From Culturomica massiliensis (GTDB lineage Bacteria; Bacteroidota; Bacteroidia; Bacteroidales; Marinifilaceae), in contig NZ_LT594621.1 of the NCBI RefSeq assembly GCF_900091655.1, forward strand, positions 3,494,188-3,558,187: a DNA stretch of 64,000 nucleotides, read 5' to 3'. A program made the translations under genes and the position numbers. The notes below the pieces were generated by a model, which saw only the letters and a program-made list of their open reading frames with translations, was not told the origin of the DNA and did not search any database. Below, piece by piece: positions 1-8,049 of the stretch; positions within the stretch are counted from its first letter, which is position 1, and each line of letters opens with the position of its first letter.

Positions 1-128
1 AGGCTGTTGCCCGGGTATCTGTTTTAGTTAAAGTTGCTCCGGAAATTTTTGAGATGGACCTCAATCCCTTGTTGGGAAATAAGGAAAATGTGGTCGCTGT
101 GGATGCCCGTATCAGAATAGAAAAATAA
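1..128 (+). CDS. ADP-forming acetate/acyl-CoA ligase, C-terminal end (partial)
   Basis: Reading in the phase that starts at base 3, 41 residues precede the TAA at 126-128. The stretch EMDLNPLL followed by VVAVDARIRIEK matches the last beta strands of the ATP-grasp domain of ADP-forming acetyl-CoA synthetases, where an E-x-D-x-NP motif precedes a V-x-A-x-DARI end. The enzyme makes ATP from acyl-CoA during fermentation of acids. The catalytic domains lie outside the window. The family call rests on this short tail only; a succinyl-CoA ligase beta-like tail is the alternative. Confidence 0.6.
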   Translation, partial: AVARVSVLVKVAPEIFEMDLNPLLGNKENVVAVDARIRIEK

Positions 129-145
129 GGGCTGGAAAGATTTTG

Positions 146-226
146 AATTGTAGATTTACGATTTTTCTTTTTTACAGGGGAGGAGCGTTGGTTTAATCTA
201 AAATCTAAAATCGTAAATCTGAAATT
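146..226. repeat. AT-rich imperfect palindrome, TTTACGATTT type
   Basis: The left arm at 146-165 and the right arm at 207-226 are reverse complements with two mismatches in 20. A second ATCTAAA unit lies just inside the right arm (197-206). It sits between the ligase stop and the small membrane ORF and could form a terminator-like hairpin, but it lacks a T-run. It belongs to the window-wide family described in the findings. Confidence 0.7.
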
Positions 227-242
227 AATTTCATGTTTGTTT

Positions 243-407
243 ATGAAGAAATGGAATGAGTTTAGTGGTTCGGAAAAACGAATGATTATTGTTCTCGGGG
301 TCTTGGTCATATTGATTGTATTGACTTTTGGCCGGGTTAATCAAGGTGTACGCAATGGTTTCAGTCATTTCTTTTCCACCCCGGCGGATACCGTTCAGGA
401 GAAATAA
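243..407 (+). CDS. small single-pass membrane protein, 54 aa
   Basis: An ATG at 243 opens a 54-residue frame that stops at 405-407, 15 nt before the next gene. The product has a basic N-terminus (MKKWNEFSGSEKR), one hydrophobic segment at about residues 14-29 (MIIVLGVLVILIVLTF) and a short polar tail. The close spacing and shared direction suggest it is co-transcribed with the membrane protein at 423. I do not recognise a family. A real small gene is likely because the hydrophobic segment and charge pattern are coherent. Confidence 0.55.
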   Translation: MKKWNEFSGSEKRMIIVLGVLVILIVLTFGRVNQGVRNGFSHFFSTPADTVQEK

Positions 408-422
408 TTCAGGCTGGTACGA

Positions 423-1127
423 ATGAAAAAACAGGATTTGATTTTTATTTTGGGAGTAACCGTTTTGTTGCTCCCTTTCTTCATCTGCAAGCCGGTGTCC
501 GAATGGTATTATGCTTTTAATGCTTCCCATGGCATGATAATGAGTTTTCTGAAATTTGCCGTTTTGTCAACGTTGGGAGAAATGATCGGATTGCGTATCA
601 GTTCCGGGGTATATAATCGCCGGGGGTTCGGTATTTTGCCCCGGATGTTGGTGTGGGGTGTTTTGGGAATGGGAATCAATATCGCTATGATTATCTTTTC
701 CAACGGTACTCCGGTGGTGTTGCAATATTTGGGAATGCAGGATGCGGTACAGGTTATGCATGAAACGCTATCCTGGAAAAAGGCCGGTGTTGCCTTCGCC
801 GTATCGGTCAGTATGAACACTCTGTTTGCTCCGGTATTTATGACTTTACACAAGGTAACGGATATCCATATTTTAACGCAGGGGGGTACTCTTCGCGGTT
901 TTTTTACTCCGATACATATACGTGAGATATTAATAAATCTGAATTGGGGGGTATTGTGGGGATTTGTTTTTAAAAAGACGATTCCTTTGTTTTGGTATCC
1001 TGCCCATACGATTACTTTCCTGCTGCCTGGAAATATGCGGGTGTTGTTTGCCGCTTTACTCGGAGTGGTGTTGGGGGTATTGTTGGCGGTCGGGGCCCGG
1101 ATGGGTGAAAAAAATACCGGGTCGTAA
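423..1127 (+). CDS. conserved multi-pass membrane protein, 234 aa
   Basis: The protein has several hydrophobic segments, roughly at residues 8-24, 38-55, 76-96, 123-140, 175-190 and 208-225, and no enzymatic motif I can recognise. The stretch FAVLSTLGEMIGLRISSG, followed by a GFGILPRMLVWG segment, looks like a conserved family core. It is probably an inner-membrane protein of unknown role. The start at 423 lies 15 nt after the small membrane ORF, so the two probably form a unit. A distant resemblance to Mpv17/PMP22-like proteins is possible but not established from sequence alone. Confidence 0.6.
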   Translation: MKKQDLIFILGVTVLLLPFFICKPVSEWYYAFNASHGMIMSFLKFAVLSTLGEMIGLRISSGVYNRRGFGILPRMLVWGVLGMGINIAMIIFSNGTPVVLQYLGMQDAVQVMHETLSWKKAGVAFAVSVSMNTLFAPVFMTLHKVTDIHILTQGGTLRGFFTPIHIREILINLNWGVLWGFVFKKTIPLFWYPAHTITFLLPGNMRVLFAALLGVVLGVLLAVGARMGEKNTGS

Positions 1128-1245
1128 AAAAGCCGGTATTGTCAGATTATCCGTTTTGATGTGGATATCCTTTTTATATTTCCTTCTTTAACTTTTTCTT
1201 TTATTTGCCGTATGAATGAGGTATACAATATAAAAAATACGGTTT

Positions 1246-1842
1246 ATGGAAAATAAGGAACAACCTCAGCTTACGGCAGATTTGGAAGGTAATTATCTGA
1301 TTGATAAGGAAAGTGTCGGAGAAAGAGCGATCGGATTGTTTTATGCTCCTTCGGGGGGAAGTGTGCATAAAGTTGCTAAACGGATAAAACAAAAGGTGAA
1401 AGGTCGTAAAATTGATATGTTGTATATCCGGAATATCCGGCCACAGCAGTTTTTAAATTACCGGAATATTATATTGGTGTCTTCTACGTTGGGGAAAGAT
1501 GCATGGAATAATAATGAAACGGATGAATGGGCTGCTTTTCTGCCTGAGTTGAGAAAATTGGATTTAGACGGCAGGCGTGTTGCATTAGTAGGTTTGGGAA
1601 ATCATGTGTTATATCCGAATAATTTTGTCGACGGCTTGGCGGATTTGGCGGATTTGATAGAAGAACTTGGCGGGGTTTTAATCGGAAAAACGGAGGCCGA
1701 CGGTTATATTTTTAATATGTCGAGGGCGGTGAAAGACGGGGTGTTTGCCGGATTACCGCTGGATGAAGATAACGAGACGGGTAAAACGGATGCCCGTATC
1801 GAAAAATGGCTGTCTTTCGTCCTGCCTGCTATGGAATCTTAA
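1246..1842 (+). CDS. fldA: flavodoxin
   Basis: A 198-residue FMN-binding electron carrier. The phosphate-binding loop is LFYAPSGGSVHKVA at residues 31-44, in place of the usual S/T-x-T-G-x-T. The isoalloxazine loop regions are near SSTLGKDAW (79-87) and VGLGNH (115-120), and the C-terminal signature GYIFNMS (153-159) with FAGLPLDEDN (167-176) is typical of long-chain flavodoxins. About 25 extra N-terminal residues precede the first beta strand. Flavodoxin can replace ferredoxin for low-potential electron transfer, for example with 2-oxoacid oxidoreductases such as korAB in this window. The neighbour cobC is convergent. Confidence 0.85.
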   Translation: MENKEQPQLTADLEGNYLIDKESVGERAIGLFYAPSGGSVHKVAKRIKQKVKGRKIDMLYIRNIRPQQFLNYRNIILVSSTLGKDAWNNNETDEWAAFLPELRKLDLDGRRVALVGLGNHVLYPNNFVDGLADLADLIEELGGVLIGKTEADGYIFNMSRAVKDGVFAGLPLDEDNETGKTDARIEKWLSFVLPAMES

Positions 1843-1843
1843 T

Positions 1844-1910
1844 ATTTACGATTTTAGACTTCTCTCTTTTGCGGGAGATGTGATTGTGCCCCTGATTTAA
1901 AATCGTAAAT
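1844..1910. repeat. palindrome between convergent flavodoxin and cobC genes
   Basis: ATTTACGATTTTA at 1844-1856 is the exact reverse complement of 1898-1910. The pair brackets 41 nt between two gene ends that face each other. It is a member of the intergenic palindrome family and is well placed to act as a two-way transcription stop. Confidence 0.7.
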
Positions 1911-1916
1911 CTGCGA

Positions 1917-2444
1917 TTATATATGTATTGTCAATATATCGCCGAAAGGAATCTCGTCGGAAAAGGCGCTTTTGAAATCGGTTTTCCCGATATAGATCCT
2001 TGCACAACGGATTGTTCCACTGTGAGCGAACAGGCATACCTTGTCGAATGTTTCCCGTTTGATTTCGCTTAAAAAGCCGGCGACACGCAGATATTGCTGA
2101 TGAAAAGATTCTCCCCCGCCGGCGGGGATATTAACCCAGTCGGCATACCATTTCTCAATGAGCGGATCTTCTATTTTATTCCAGGCTTGCATTTCCCATT
2201 TCCCGAAATTTAATTCTTTAAGCCGCTCGTCGATGATGGGGGCGGGATAGCCACAAAATGCGGCTAATTTCCGGCAGCGTGTAAGTGGACTACAGAATAC
2301 AGCATCGAATTTTTTGTCTCTTATATGCGAAGCAACGATTTGTGCTTCTTCCTCAAAAGTTGAAGCGACGTTGACATCCGTCGCCCCGTAAACGATACCC
2401 GGCGGAATAGCGACACGGGTATGGCGAATGAGCGTAATCTCCAT
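1917..2444 (-). CDS. cobC: alpha-ribazole phosphatase (histidine phosphatase family)
   Basis: A 175-residue histidine phosphatase. The catalytic histidine is in the N-terminal RHT motif (residues 7-9, where many relatives have RHG). CSPLTRC (51-57), the acid in ELNFGKWE (77-84) and the second histidine in FAHSGT (H141) complete the site. In late cobalamin synthesis this enzyme removes the phosphate from alpha-ribazole phosphate or adenosylcobalamin phosphate. It is the last gene of the minus-strand cobU-cobT-cobS-cobC run, 13 nt after cobS, which supports this role over a generic phosphoglycerate mutase. Confidence 0.85.
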   Translation of the reverse strand: MEITLIRHTRVAIPPGIVYGATDVNVASTFEEEAQIVASHIRDKKFDAVFCSPLTRCRKLAAFCGYPAPIIDERLKELNFGKWEMQAWNKIEDPLIEKWYADWVNIPAGGGESFHQQYLRVAGFLSEIKRETFDKVCLFAHSGTIRCARIYIGKTDFKSAFSDEIPFGDILTIHI

Positions 2445-2457
2445 TGTGTTTCGTCGT

Positions 2458-3207
2458 CTAAGGTAAAAAATAAATGATGCAGTATCCGCAGTAAATAACC
2501 TGCTCGATGATTAGAACGCAGGCGCCGCAGCAATCTCCGGTATATCCGCCTATCTTCTTTTTTAAATAATACCGGAGTAGGATGGCGGTCAATATTGCCG
2601 GAATGATGGCTAAGATATATATGATTTCTGTAATATGCAAAAAGGGAACAAGGGCGATAATGCTTATCGTGAGAATTTTGAAAAAATGATTTTTCCTGTA
2701 AACCAACTTTGTTTTACTTTCTTCTTCTTTTCTTGCATAAGGCAGGCTGTTGATAAGAATAGAGCTGCACAGCTTGGAAGATACATCGGCCAGGAATATA
2801 AGCGGTAGCAGGGTTGTACGATCTATGTTGTAAAGAAAGGAGGCGTAAAGCAGGAAATAGACGATCAATCCGATTGTTCCGTAACTGCCGATGTGTGAAT
2901 CTTTCATGATCGCCAGTATTTTTTCTTTTGTGCTACCTCCGCCGAATCCGTCGAAAAAATCCGCTAAACCGTCTTCGTGCATAGCACCGGTTAATAAAAG
3001 CCGGGCTATTATGGCGAGTATGCAGGCCGGCAGTCCCGGCATAAAATAGGAGGCAGCCCAAAATACGCCTGCCGTTGTCCCGCCAGTGATGAAGCCGACT
3101 AAGGGCCAATATAGCAACGTATCACAGAAGTATTTTTTGTCTAAGGTGATGACACGCCATAAGGGAAGACGGGTCAGCGTCATGAGTGCAGCAAGGAATC
3201 CTCTCAT
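2458..3207 (-). CDS. cobS: adenosylcobinamide-GDP ribazoletransferase
   Basis: A 249-residue integral membrane enzyme that joins adenosylcobinamide-GDP to alpha-ribazole (or its phosphate) to form adenosylcobalamin (phosphate). The hallmark HEDGLADFFDG lies at residues 77-87, followed by KDSHIGSYG (102-110), which is the metal and substrate site of CobS. Several hydrophobic helices follow. It lies 10 nt after cobT and 13 nt before cobC, so the four genes are very probably one transcript. Length and motifs are normal for the family. Confidence 0.95.
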   Translation of the reverse strand: MRGFLAALMTLTRLPLWRVITLDKKYFCDTLLYWPLVGFITGGTTAGVFWAASYFMPGLPACILAIIARLLLTGAMHEDGLADFFDGFGGGSTKEKILAIMKDSHIGSYGTIGLIVYFLLYASFLYNIDRTTLLPLIFLADVSSKLCSSILINSLPYARKEEESKTKLVYRKNHFFKILTISIIALVPFLHITEIIYILAIIPAILTAILLRYYLKKKIGGYTGDCCGACVLIIEQVIYCGYCIIYFLP

Positions 3208-3217
3208 TGTGTTTTAT

Positions 3218-4255
3218 TTAGAAATATTTGGTGATAGCCGCTTTTTGAAATGAGTTGATTTCGTTGATCATGTGTACGGCCGATTCGATAATGGGATAAG
3301 CACAAATGGCACCGGTGCCTTCGCCCAGCCGCAGTCCTAAGTTCAGTAAAGGCCGGGCTTGCAATACATCCAGAACCAGTTTATGGCCGGCTTCATCTCC
3401 CTGGTGTCCGAAAATGCAGTATTCCAGAACTTCCGGATATAGTTTGCTGGCAGCTAAAACACAGTTTGTCATGATAAAACCGTCGATGATGATGATCATG
3501 CCCCGTTCCGCTGCCCGTAGCATGCCTCCTACTGCCGCTACCATTTCGAAACCGCCGAACCAGCGTAAGATATCTTCCGTGCTGCCGTCTCCTTTGTAGT
3601 TTGCCATAGCCTGACGCAGGACATTGTATTTGTGAGCAATTCCTTTGTTGTCGAGGCCGCTGCCTGCACCGACGCATTCTTTTAAAGGTATTCCTGTAAA
3701 GTAAGACATCCAGATTGAAGAGGCAGAGGTGTTCGCCATGCCCAGTTCGCCGAAGCTGATAATATTGGTGCCGTCTTGCCAGGCTAAATCCACCATTTCT
3801 ATTCCGATTTCGATGGCCCGGTTCATCTCAGCCTTTGTCATGGCTGCCTGGTGGAGATAATTGGTCGTACTTTTCCGGATTTTCCGGTCGAAAAGTCCGG
3901 GTAAATGTCCGAAATCTGCGTTTACCCCGCAGTCGACCACTTTCAACATGAAATGATGCTGCCGGGCGAACATGTTGATGCCGGCTCCGCCTTTCAGAAA
4001 ATTATAGATTTGTTGGGCCGTTACTTCCGGGGCGGAAAAGCTGACCCCTTCGACAATGACGCCATGGTCGGCGGCAAAAACAATATTCTGGGGATTTTTC
4101 AAAACCGGACAGAGAGTTTGTTGGATGGTACCGATTTGTACGGCAAGTTCCTCCAGGCGCCCTAAAGAGCCTTTGGGTTTGGTCAGGTTGTCGATTTTAT
4201 CCTGCAAAGCCGGAATAATTTTTTTATCCGGAGTTTTAATGTTGAATGTATACAT
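3218..4255 (-). CDS. cobT: nicotinate-nucleotide--dimethylbenzimidazole phosphoribosyltransferase
   Basis: A 345-residue cytoplasmic enzyme that transfers phosphoribose from nicotinate mononucleotide to the lower-ligand base, giving alpha-ribazole phosphate. The N-terminal TKPKGSLGRLE (25-35) and the C-terminal LRLGEGTGA (308-316, with the catalytic-base glutamate at about 312) are family signatures. Full length is typical. It follows cobU after 97 nt and precedes cobS by 10 nt. No gene for making 5,6-dimethylbenzimidazole is present here, so the base may come from outside or be another benzimidazole or purine. Confidence 0.95.
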   Translation of the reverse strand: MYTFNIKTPDKKIIPALQDKIDNLTKPKGSLGRLEELAVQIGTIQQTLCPVLKNPQNIVFAADHGVIVEGVSFSAPEVTAQQIYNFLKGGAGINMFARQHHFMLKVVDCGVNADFGHLPGLFDRKIRKSTTNYLHQAAMTKAEMNRAIEIGIEMVDLAWQDGTNIISFGELGMANTSASSIWMSYFTGIPLKECVGAGSGLDNKGIAHKYNVLRQAMANYKGDGSTEDILRWFGGFEMVAAVGGMLRAAERGMIIIIDGFIMTNCVLAASKLYPEVLEYCIFGHQGDEAGHKLVLDVLQARPLLNLGLRLGEGTGAICAYPIIESAVHMINEINSFQKAAITKYF

Positions 4256-4352
4256 GTTTTATTATGTTATAAACCGATATGCTGGGGTGTTGCTGTTATT
4301 TTAAAAAGTTTGATTTTTATCTTTCATTCTGTCTTTTCGGACGTTTTCTGTT

Positions 4353-4877
4353 TTAAAATTGTACCGGTTTGATTTTCGTTGCAATTCCCGATACCATTAA
4401 TACGACTTCATCTGCTTTCCCGGCAACATATTGGTTCATCCATCCTTGCAAGTCGGTAAAGCGTCGTTGAATAAGATTTTCGGATACTCCTCCCAGACCG
4501 ATTTCATTGGTCACAAAAATAAACGTAGCCTTTGGAGTGGTAAATTTATCGAATTCCTGTTTTAATTCCTGTAATGATTGCCCGACATCGGAGTTGTTGT
4601 CAAAAAAGAAATTAGTGGCCCATAGGGTCAGGCAGTCGATTACAATAACCCGGCCTTGCAACGCATGACGGCTCAGTTGTTTTTCTTCTTCGATATTTGT
4701 CCATTGAGGCCCCCGGTCTTGCTGGTGGCGGCGGATACGCTCCCGGTATTCTTCGTCCCAGATCCGGGAGGTGGCCAGGTATACCGGATGGTCTGATAAT
4801 TGCAATGCCAGACTTTGTGCGTAACTACTCTTACCGGAACGTTGTCCTCCGGTGATCAGAATAATTCTTTTTTCCAT
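4353..4877 (-). CDS. cobU: adenosylcobinamide kinase / guanylyltransferase
   Basis: A 174-residue bifunctional enzyme that phosphorylates adenosylcobinamide and then adds GMP. The P-loop GGQRSGKSS is at residues 10-18, the guanylylated histidine is probably H51 in RRHQQDRG, and DCLTLW (81-86) is the conserved strand. The open frame extends upstream to 4946, but I chose the ATG at 4877. Homologues begin just before the P-loop, and a TATCTTTA promoter-like box on the minus strand (4897-4904) lies inside the longer version. It heads the minus-strand cob operon and is divergent from the phosphatase gene at 4984. Confidence 0.92.
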   Translation of the reverse strand: MEKRIILITGGQRSGKSSYAQSLALQLSDHPVYLATSRIWDEEYRERIRRHQQDRGPQWTNIEEEKQLSRHALQGRVIVIDCLTLWATNFFFDNNSDVGQSLQELKQEFDKFTTPKATFIFVTNEIGLGGVSENLIQRRFTDLQGWMNQYVAGKADEVVLMVSGIATKIKPVQF

Positions 4878-4896
4878 AATCGGTTTTTTCGATGGG

Positions 4897-4904
4897 TAAA
4901 GATA
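4897..4904 (-). promoter_or_regulatory. candidate -7 box of the cobU-T-S-C operon
   Basis: The minus strand reads TATCTTTA, one base from the Bacteroidetes TAnnTTTG box, 20 nt upstream of the chosen cobU start. No clear TTG lies at the right distance upstream. Confidence 0.4.
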
Positions 4905-4953
4905 GAAAGGGAAATGGGAAATAAGAAATATTCGGGGTATATTCATTTTCTGT

Positions 4954-4961
4954 TAACTTTG
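4954..4961 (+). promoter_or_regulatory. candidate -7 box of the plus-strand cob operon
   Basis: TAACTTTG fits TAnnTTTG exactly and lies 22 nt before the ATG at 4984. The two cob operons therefore seem to fire outward from a 106-nt shared region. Confidence 0.55.
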
Positions 4962-4983
4962 CAGGCGTTAAGAATGAAGAAAA

Positions 4984-5499
4984 ATGATTGAATTGTTATT
5001 GACGCGTCACGGTGAGACGCTGGAAAATAAAAGGGACATCATGCAGGGGCATATGCCCGGGACCTTATCTCCTTTGGGTATCCGTCAGGCCGAACAGTTG
5101 GCCGGTATGCTGGAAGACGAGAAGGTGGATGCGATTGTCTCCAGTGATTTGGCCCGTAGTTACGATACGGCAAAGATTGTCGGCGAACGGAAAGGATTGG
5201 AGCCCCGGCAAACAATATTGTTACGGGAGATCGATTGGGGAAAACATACCGGGGGACATTTGTCTTCTATCGATTGGAAACATCTGCCGGAAGGATGTGA
5301 GAGTCTGGAGAGTTTGATGGTGCGGGCCAGGGCTTTTATCGACTGGCTGTGTGCCGAATACCGGGATCAGGTTGTTCTGGCTGTCGGTCATGGGGCGATA
5401 GACCGGGCTATTGTTGCTTATCTGGAAGGGAAAACAGTAACAGAAATGATGGATATGCCGATTATGAAGAATACTTCGGTTATCCGATTTCAATTGTAA
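4984..5499 (+). CDS. histidine phosphatase family protein in the cob cluster
   Basis: A 171-residue histidine phosphatase with RHGET at residues 8-12, SSDLARSYDTA (53-63), an acidic residue near E82 and the second histidine in AVGHG (H136). It begins the plus-strand arm of the cobalamin cluster, 30 nt before cobQ. Context suggests a phosphatase acting on a pathway intermediate, such as alpha-ribazole phosphate or the phosphate of adenosylcobalamin phosphate. A clear CobC already sits on the other arm, so this one may be redundant or serve another phosphorylated intermediate. The function is inferred from neighbours only. Confidence 0.7.
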   Translation: MIELLLTRHGETLENKRDIMQGHMPGTLSPLGIRQAEQLAGMLEDEKVDAIVSSDLARSYDTAKIVGERKGLEPRQTILLREIDWGKHTGGHLSSIDWKHLPEGCESLESLMVRARAFIDWLCAEYRDQVVLAVGHGAIDRAIVAYLEGKTVTEMMDMPIMKNTSVIRFQL

Positions 5500-5529
5500 A
5501 AGTTTGTCTAAAGGATTTAATTTGAAATC

Positions 5530-7002
5530 ATGTCTCTTCGTCCGATTATGTTTGTGGGTACCTGTTCAGATGCCGGGAAAAGTGTGTTAAATACGGCTTT
5601 TTGCCGGATATTCCGGCAAGACGGTTACCGGCCTGCTCCTTTTAAGGCTCAAAATATGTCATTGAATTCGTATGCGACACCCGAGGGGGGAGAGATTGGC
5701 CGGGCACAGGCTGTACAAGCAGAAGCATGTGGCTTATTGCCTCATACGGATATGAATCCGGTGTTGCTGAAGCCTTCTTCCGATCAGACGTCCCAGGTAA
5801 TTCTCAATGGAAAGCCTGTCGGGAGTATGTCTGCCCGTGAATATTTCCGCACGGGAAATACACGGGAATTATGGGGAGATGTAGTACGTGCTTTCCGGCG
5901 TTTGGAAGCCCGGTATGAACCGATTGTTCTGGAGGGTGCCGGAAGTATTTCTGAATTGAATTTAAGAGACCGGGATATAACAAACATGCGGATGGCACAG
6001 GAGGCCGGAGCTGCAACTTATTTGGTGGCTGATATCGACCGGGGTGGAGTATTCGGTTCGGTTTACGGTTCGGTGATGCTTTTGCCGGAAGATGAACGAA
6101 AATTGTTGAAAGGGATTATTATTAATAAGTTCAGGGGAGATGCTTCTCTGTTTGAGGATGGAAAAGAGCTGATTCGGAAACTTACCGGAGTTCCGGTCGT
6201 CGGAGTTATACCTTATTTCAGGGATATTTTTATTGAAAAAGAAGATTCGGTAGCATTGGAAACAAGGGCTACTACTGCCGTGGAAGATAAAATAAATGTA
6301 GCTGTGGTATTACTCCGGCGGATGTCTAATTTTACAGATTTTGATGTGCTCGAACATGACAAGCGTTTTCATTTGTATTTTACAGACAGCCTGTCGGAAA
6401 TACAGCGGGCGGATATTATTATTTTACCCGGAACTAAAAATACCGTCGAAGATTTACAAATTCTTCATTCCAACGGTATAGCGGAGGCCGTGGTTCGGGC
6501 ATATCGGAATGGTAAAAGGGTGATCGGTATATGCGGGGGATATCAAATGTTGGGGATAAGGGTTGAGGACCCCGGTCGGATTGAAGGGAGACAGGAAAAG
6601 ATGGCGGGTTTGGGACTGCTGCCTTTGGTTTCGGTGATACAGGATAAAAAAGTTGTTTGTCAGAGCCGCTTCCGGTACAAAGATTACGATGATATATGTG
6701 AGGGATATCAGATTCACATGGGACAGACCAGGCCGGAAGGGCCTGCACTTTTCCCCGGATTGAATGTGCTTGTCGACGGTACGACGGAGGGTTGCCGGTT
6801 GAATGACTATTGTTGGGGAACATATATGCACGGAATCCTCGATAATCCGGTGGTGTTAAACGATTTGGCCGCCGCTTGCGGAAATCCGGAAAAATCTGGT
6901 TTTAATTTTTCGGAGTTTAAACAGCAGCAATACGATTTGTTGGCCGGCCATGTACGTAAGGCTGTCGATATGGATTATATCTATTCAACGATTGTTGTCT
7001 GA
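5530..7002 (+). CDS. cobQ: cobyric acid synthase
   Basis: A 490-residue glutamine-dependent amidotransferase that amidates side chains b, d, e and g of adenosylcobyrinic a,c-diamide. The N-terminal dethiobiotin synthetase-like ATPase domain has the P-loop GTCSDAGKS (10-18). The C-terminal class-I-like glutaminase domain has the nucleophile in GICGGYQMLG (C335) and the histidine in YMHG (H434). Length is normal. It sits 30 nt after the phosphatase and 33 nt before cobD. Also known as cbiP in anaerobic-pathway nomenclature. Confidence 0.95.
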   Translation: MSLRPIMFVGTCSDAGKSVLNTAFCRIFRQDGYRPAPFKAQNMSLNSYATPEGGEIGRAQAVQAEACGLLPHTDMNPVLLKPSSDQTSQVILNGKPVGSMSAREYFRTGNTRELWGDVVRAFRRLEARYEPIVLEGAGSISELNLRDRDITNMRMAQEAGAATYLVADIDRGGVFGSVYGSVMLLPEDERKLLKGIIINKFRGDASLFEDGKELIRKLTGVPVVGVIPYFRDIFIEKEDSVALETRATTAVEDKINVAVVLLRRMSNFTDFDVLEHDKRFHLYFTDSLSEIQRADIIILPGTKNTVEDLQILHSNGIAEAVVRAYRNGKRVIGICGGYQMLGIRVEDPGRIEGRQEKMAGLGLLPLVSVIQDKKVVCQSRFRYKDYDDICEGYQIHMGQTRPEGPALFPGLNVLVDGTTEGCRLNDYCWGTYMHGILDNPVVLNDLAAACGNPEKSGFNFSEFKQQQYDLLAGHVRKAVDMDYIYSTIVV

Positions 7003-7035
7003 ACTGGTGTGGTTTTAATGTTTTGATTCTTTATT

Positions 7036-8049
7036 ATGATTTACGGACACGGAGATGATATATACAATTTAACGGCAAAGGTAATAGCCAATTTTTCTAC
7101 TAATGTATGGTATGGAGCCGATGAAAGGCTTTTGCGGAAACTGTTGGAAGAAAAAGCGGAAGTTGTTTTGCATTATCCGGAACCGGATGCGGCTTCTTTT
7201 CGGAAAGTCGTTGCGGCTTATCACGGACTTTCGCCGGAACATGTCGTTGTTGGAAACGGTGCTACCGAATTGTTTTATCTGGTGGCCCATGCTTTTGCCG
7301 GAGTATCTACGGTGATCCCAGTTCCTTCTTTTACCGAATATGAGGATGCATGTGCTTTGTATGGGCATCGGTTGACATTCCCCGGACATTCTGAAGTTTC
7401 GGCTATTCCGGAAGGTTCCCGGCTGATGTTTATCTGTAATCCGAATAATCCGGATGGGAGAATCTGGACGGAGAAGGAAATTAATAATCTGTTGACTGCT
7501 AATCCGGATATGATCTTGGTTGTGGATGAATCTTTTATTCATTTTGCTCCGGCTGCCCGAACGGTTTGTTCCTGGTTGGGGAAATTTTCTAATTTGCTGG
7601 TAATCCGGTCTATGACGAAAAGTTATGCCATCCCCGGACTCCGCTTGGGGTACATGCTGGGAGAGCCTGAACTGATAAGAAAGATTGTCCGTTTTAAACA
7701 ACCCTGGACGGTAAATGCTTTGGCGATAGAAATCGGGAAATATCTTTTGGAGCATGGAGAAAAGCTCTTGCCGGATGCGATGTCTTTACTGGAAAGGCAG
7801 CGGTGTTTTTCGATGGAGTTATCGCGTGTGGCCGGTTATTATCCCCAACTGTCGGGAACTTCTTTTTTTCTGGTCAAAACGGATTATCCGGTAGGTGCTT
7901 TGAAATGCTATTTATTGGAGCGGCATGGTATTCTTATCCGGGATGCTTCTAATTTCAGGGGACTTGAGCCTGTTTATTTCCGGGTTAATACGCTTACCGG
8001 GGCGAAAAATAGATTGTTGACCGATGCGTTGAAGAGTTATGCCGGATAA
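7036..8049 (+). CDS. cobD: threonine-phosphate decarboxylase (PLP enzyme)
   Basis: A 337-residue fold-type-I PLP enzyme that resembles histidinol-phosphate aminotransferase. The PLP lysine is K195 in RSMTKSYAIPGLRLGY. CNPNNPDG and VVDESF supply the usual cofactor contacts, and the N-terminus MIYGHGDD fits the GHGG-like start of CobD. It decarboxylates L-threonine-O-3-phosphate to (R)-1-amino-2-propanol O-2-phosphate, the linker of the nucleotide loop. Its end overlaps the start of cbiB, whose product uses this linker. An HisC role is unlikely given the cob neighbours. Confidence 0.9.
   Translation: MIYGHGDDIYNLTAKVIANFSTNVWYGADERLLRKLLEEKAEVVLHYPEPDAASFRKVVAAYHGLSPEHVVVGNGATELFYLVAHAFAGVSTVIPVPSFTEYEDACALYGHRLTFPGHSEVSAIPEGSRLMFICNPNNPDGRIWTEKEINNLLTANPDMILVVDESFIHFAPAARTVCSWLGKFSNLLVIRSMTKSYAIPGLRLGYMLGEPELIRKIVRFKQPWTVNALAIEIGKYLLEHGEKLLPDAMSLLERQRCFSMELSRVAGYYPQLSGTSFFLVKTDYPVGALKCYLLERHGILIRDASNFRGLEPVYFRVNTLTGAKNRLLTDALKSYAG

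Noticed and set aside
231..530. 99-residue minus-strand frame over the start of the first membrane genes
   Set aside because: It is antisense to two plausible plus-strand genes and has no recognisable motif.
4878..4946. Longer cobU start at 4946
   Set aside because: The extension is hydrophobic and non-conserved, and a promoter-like box lies within it.
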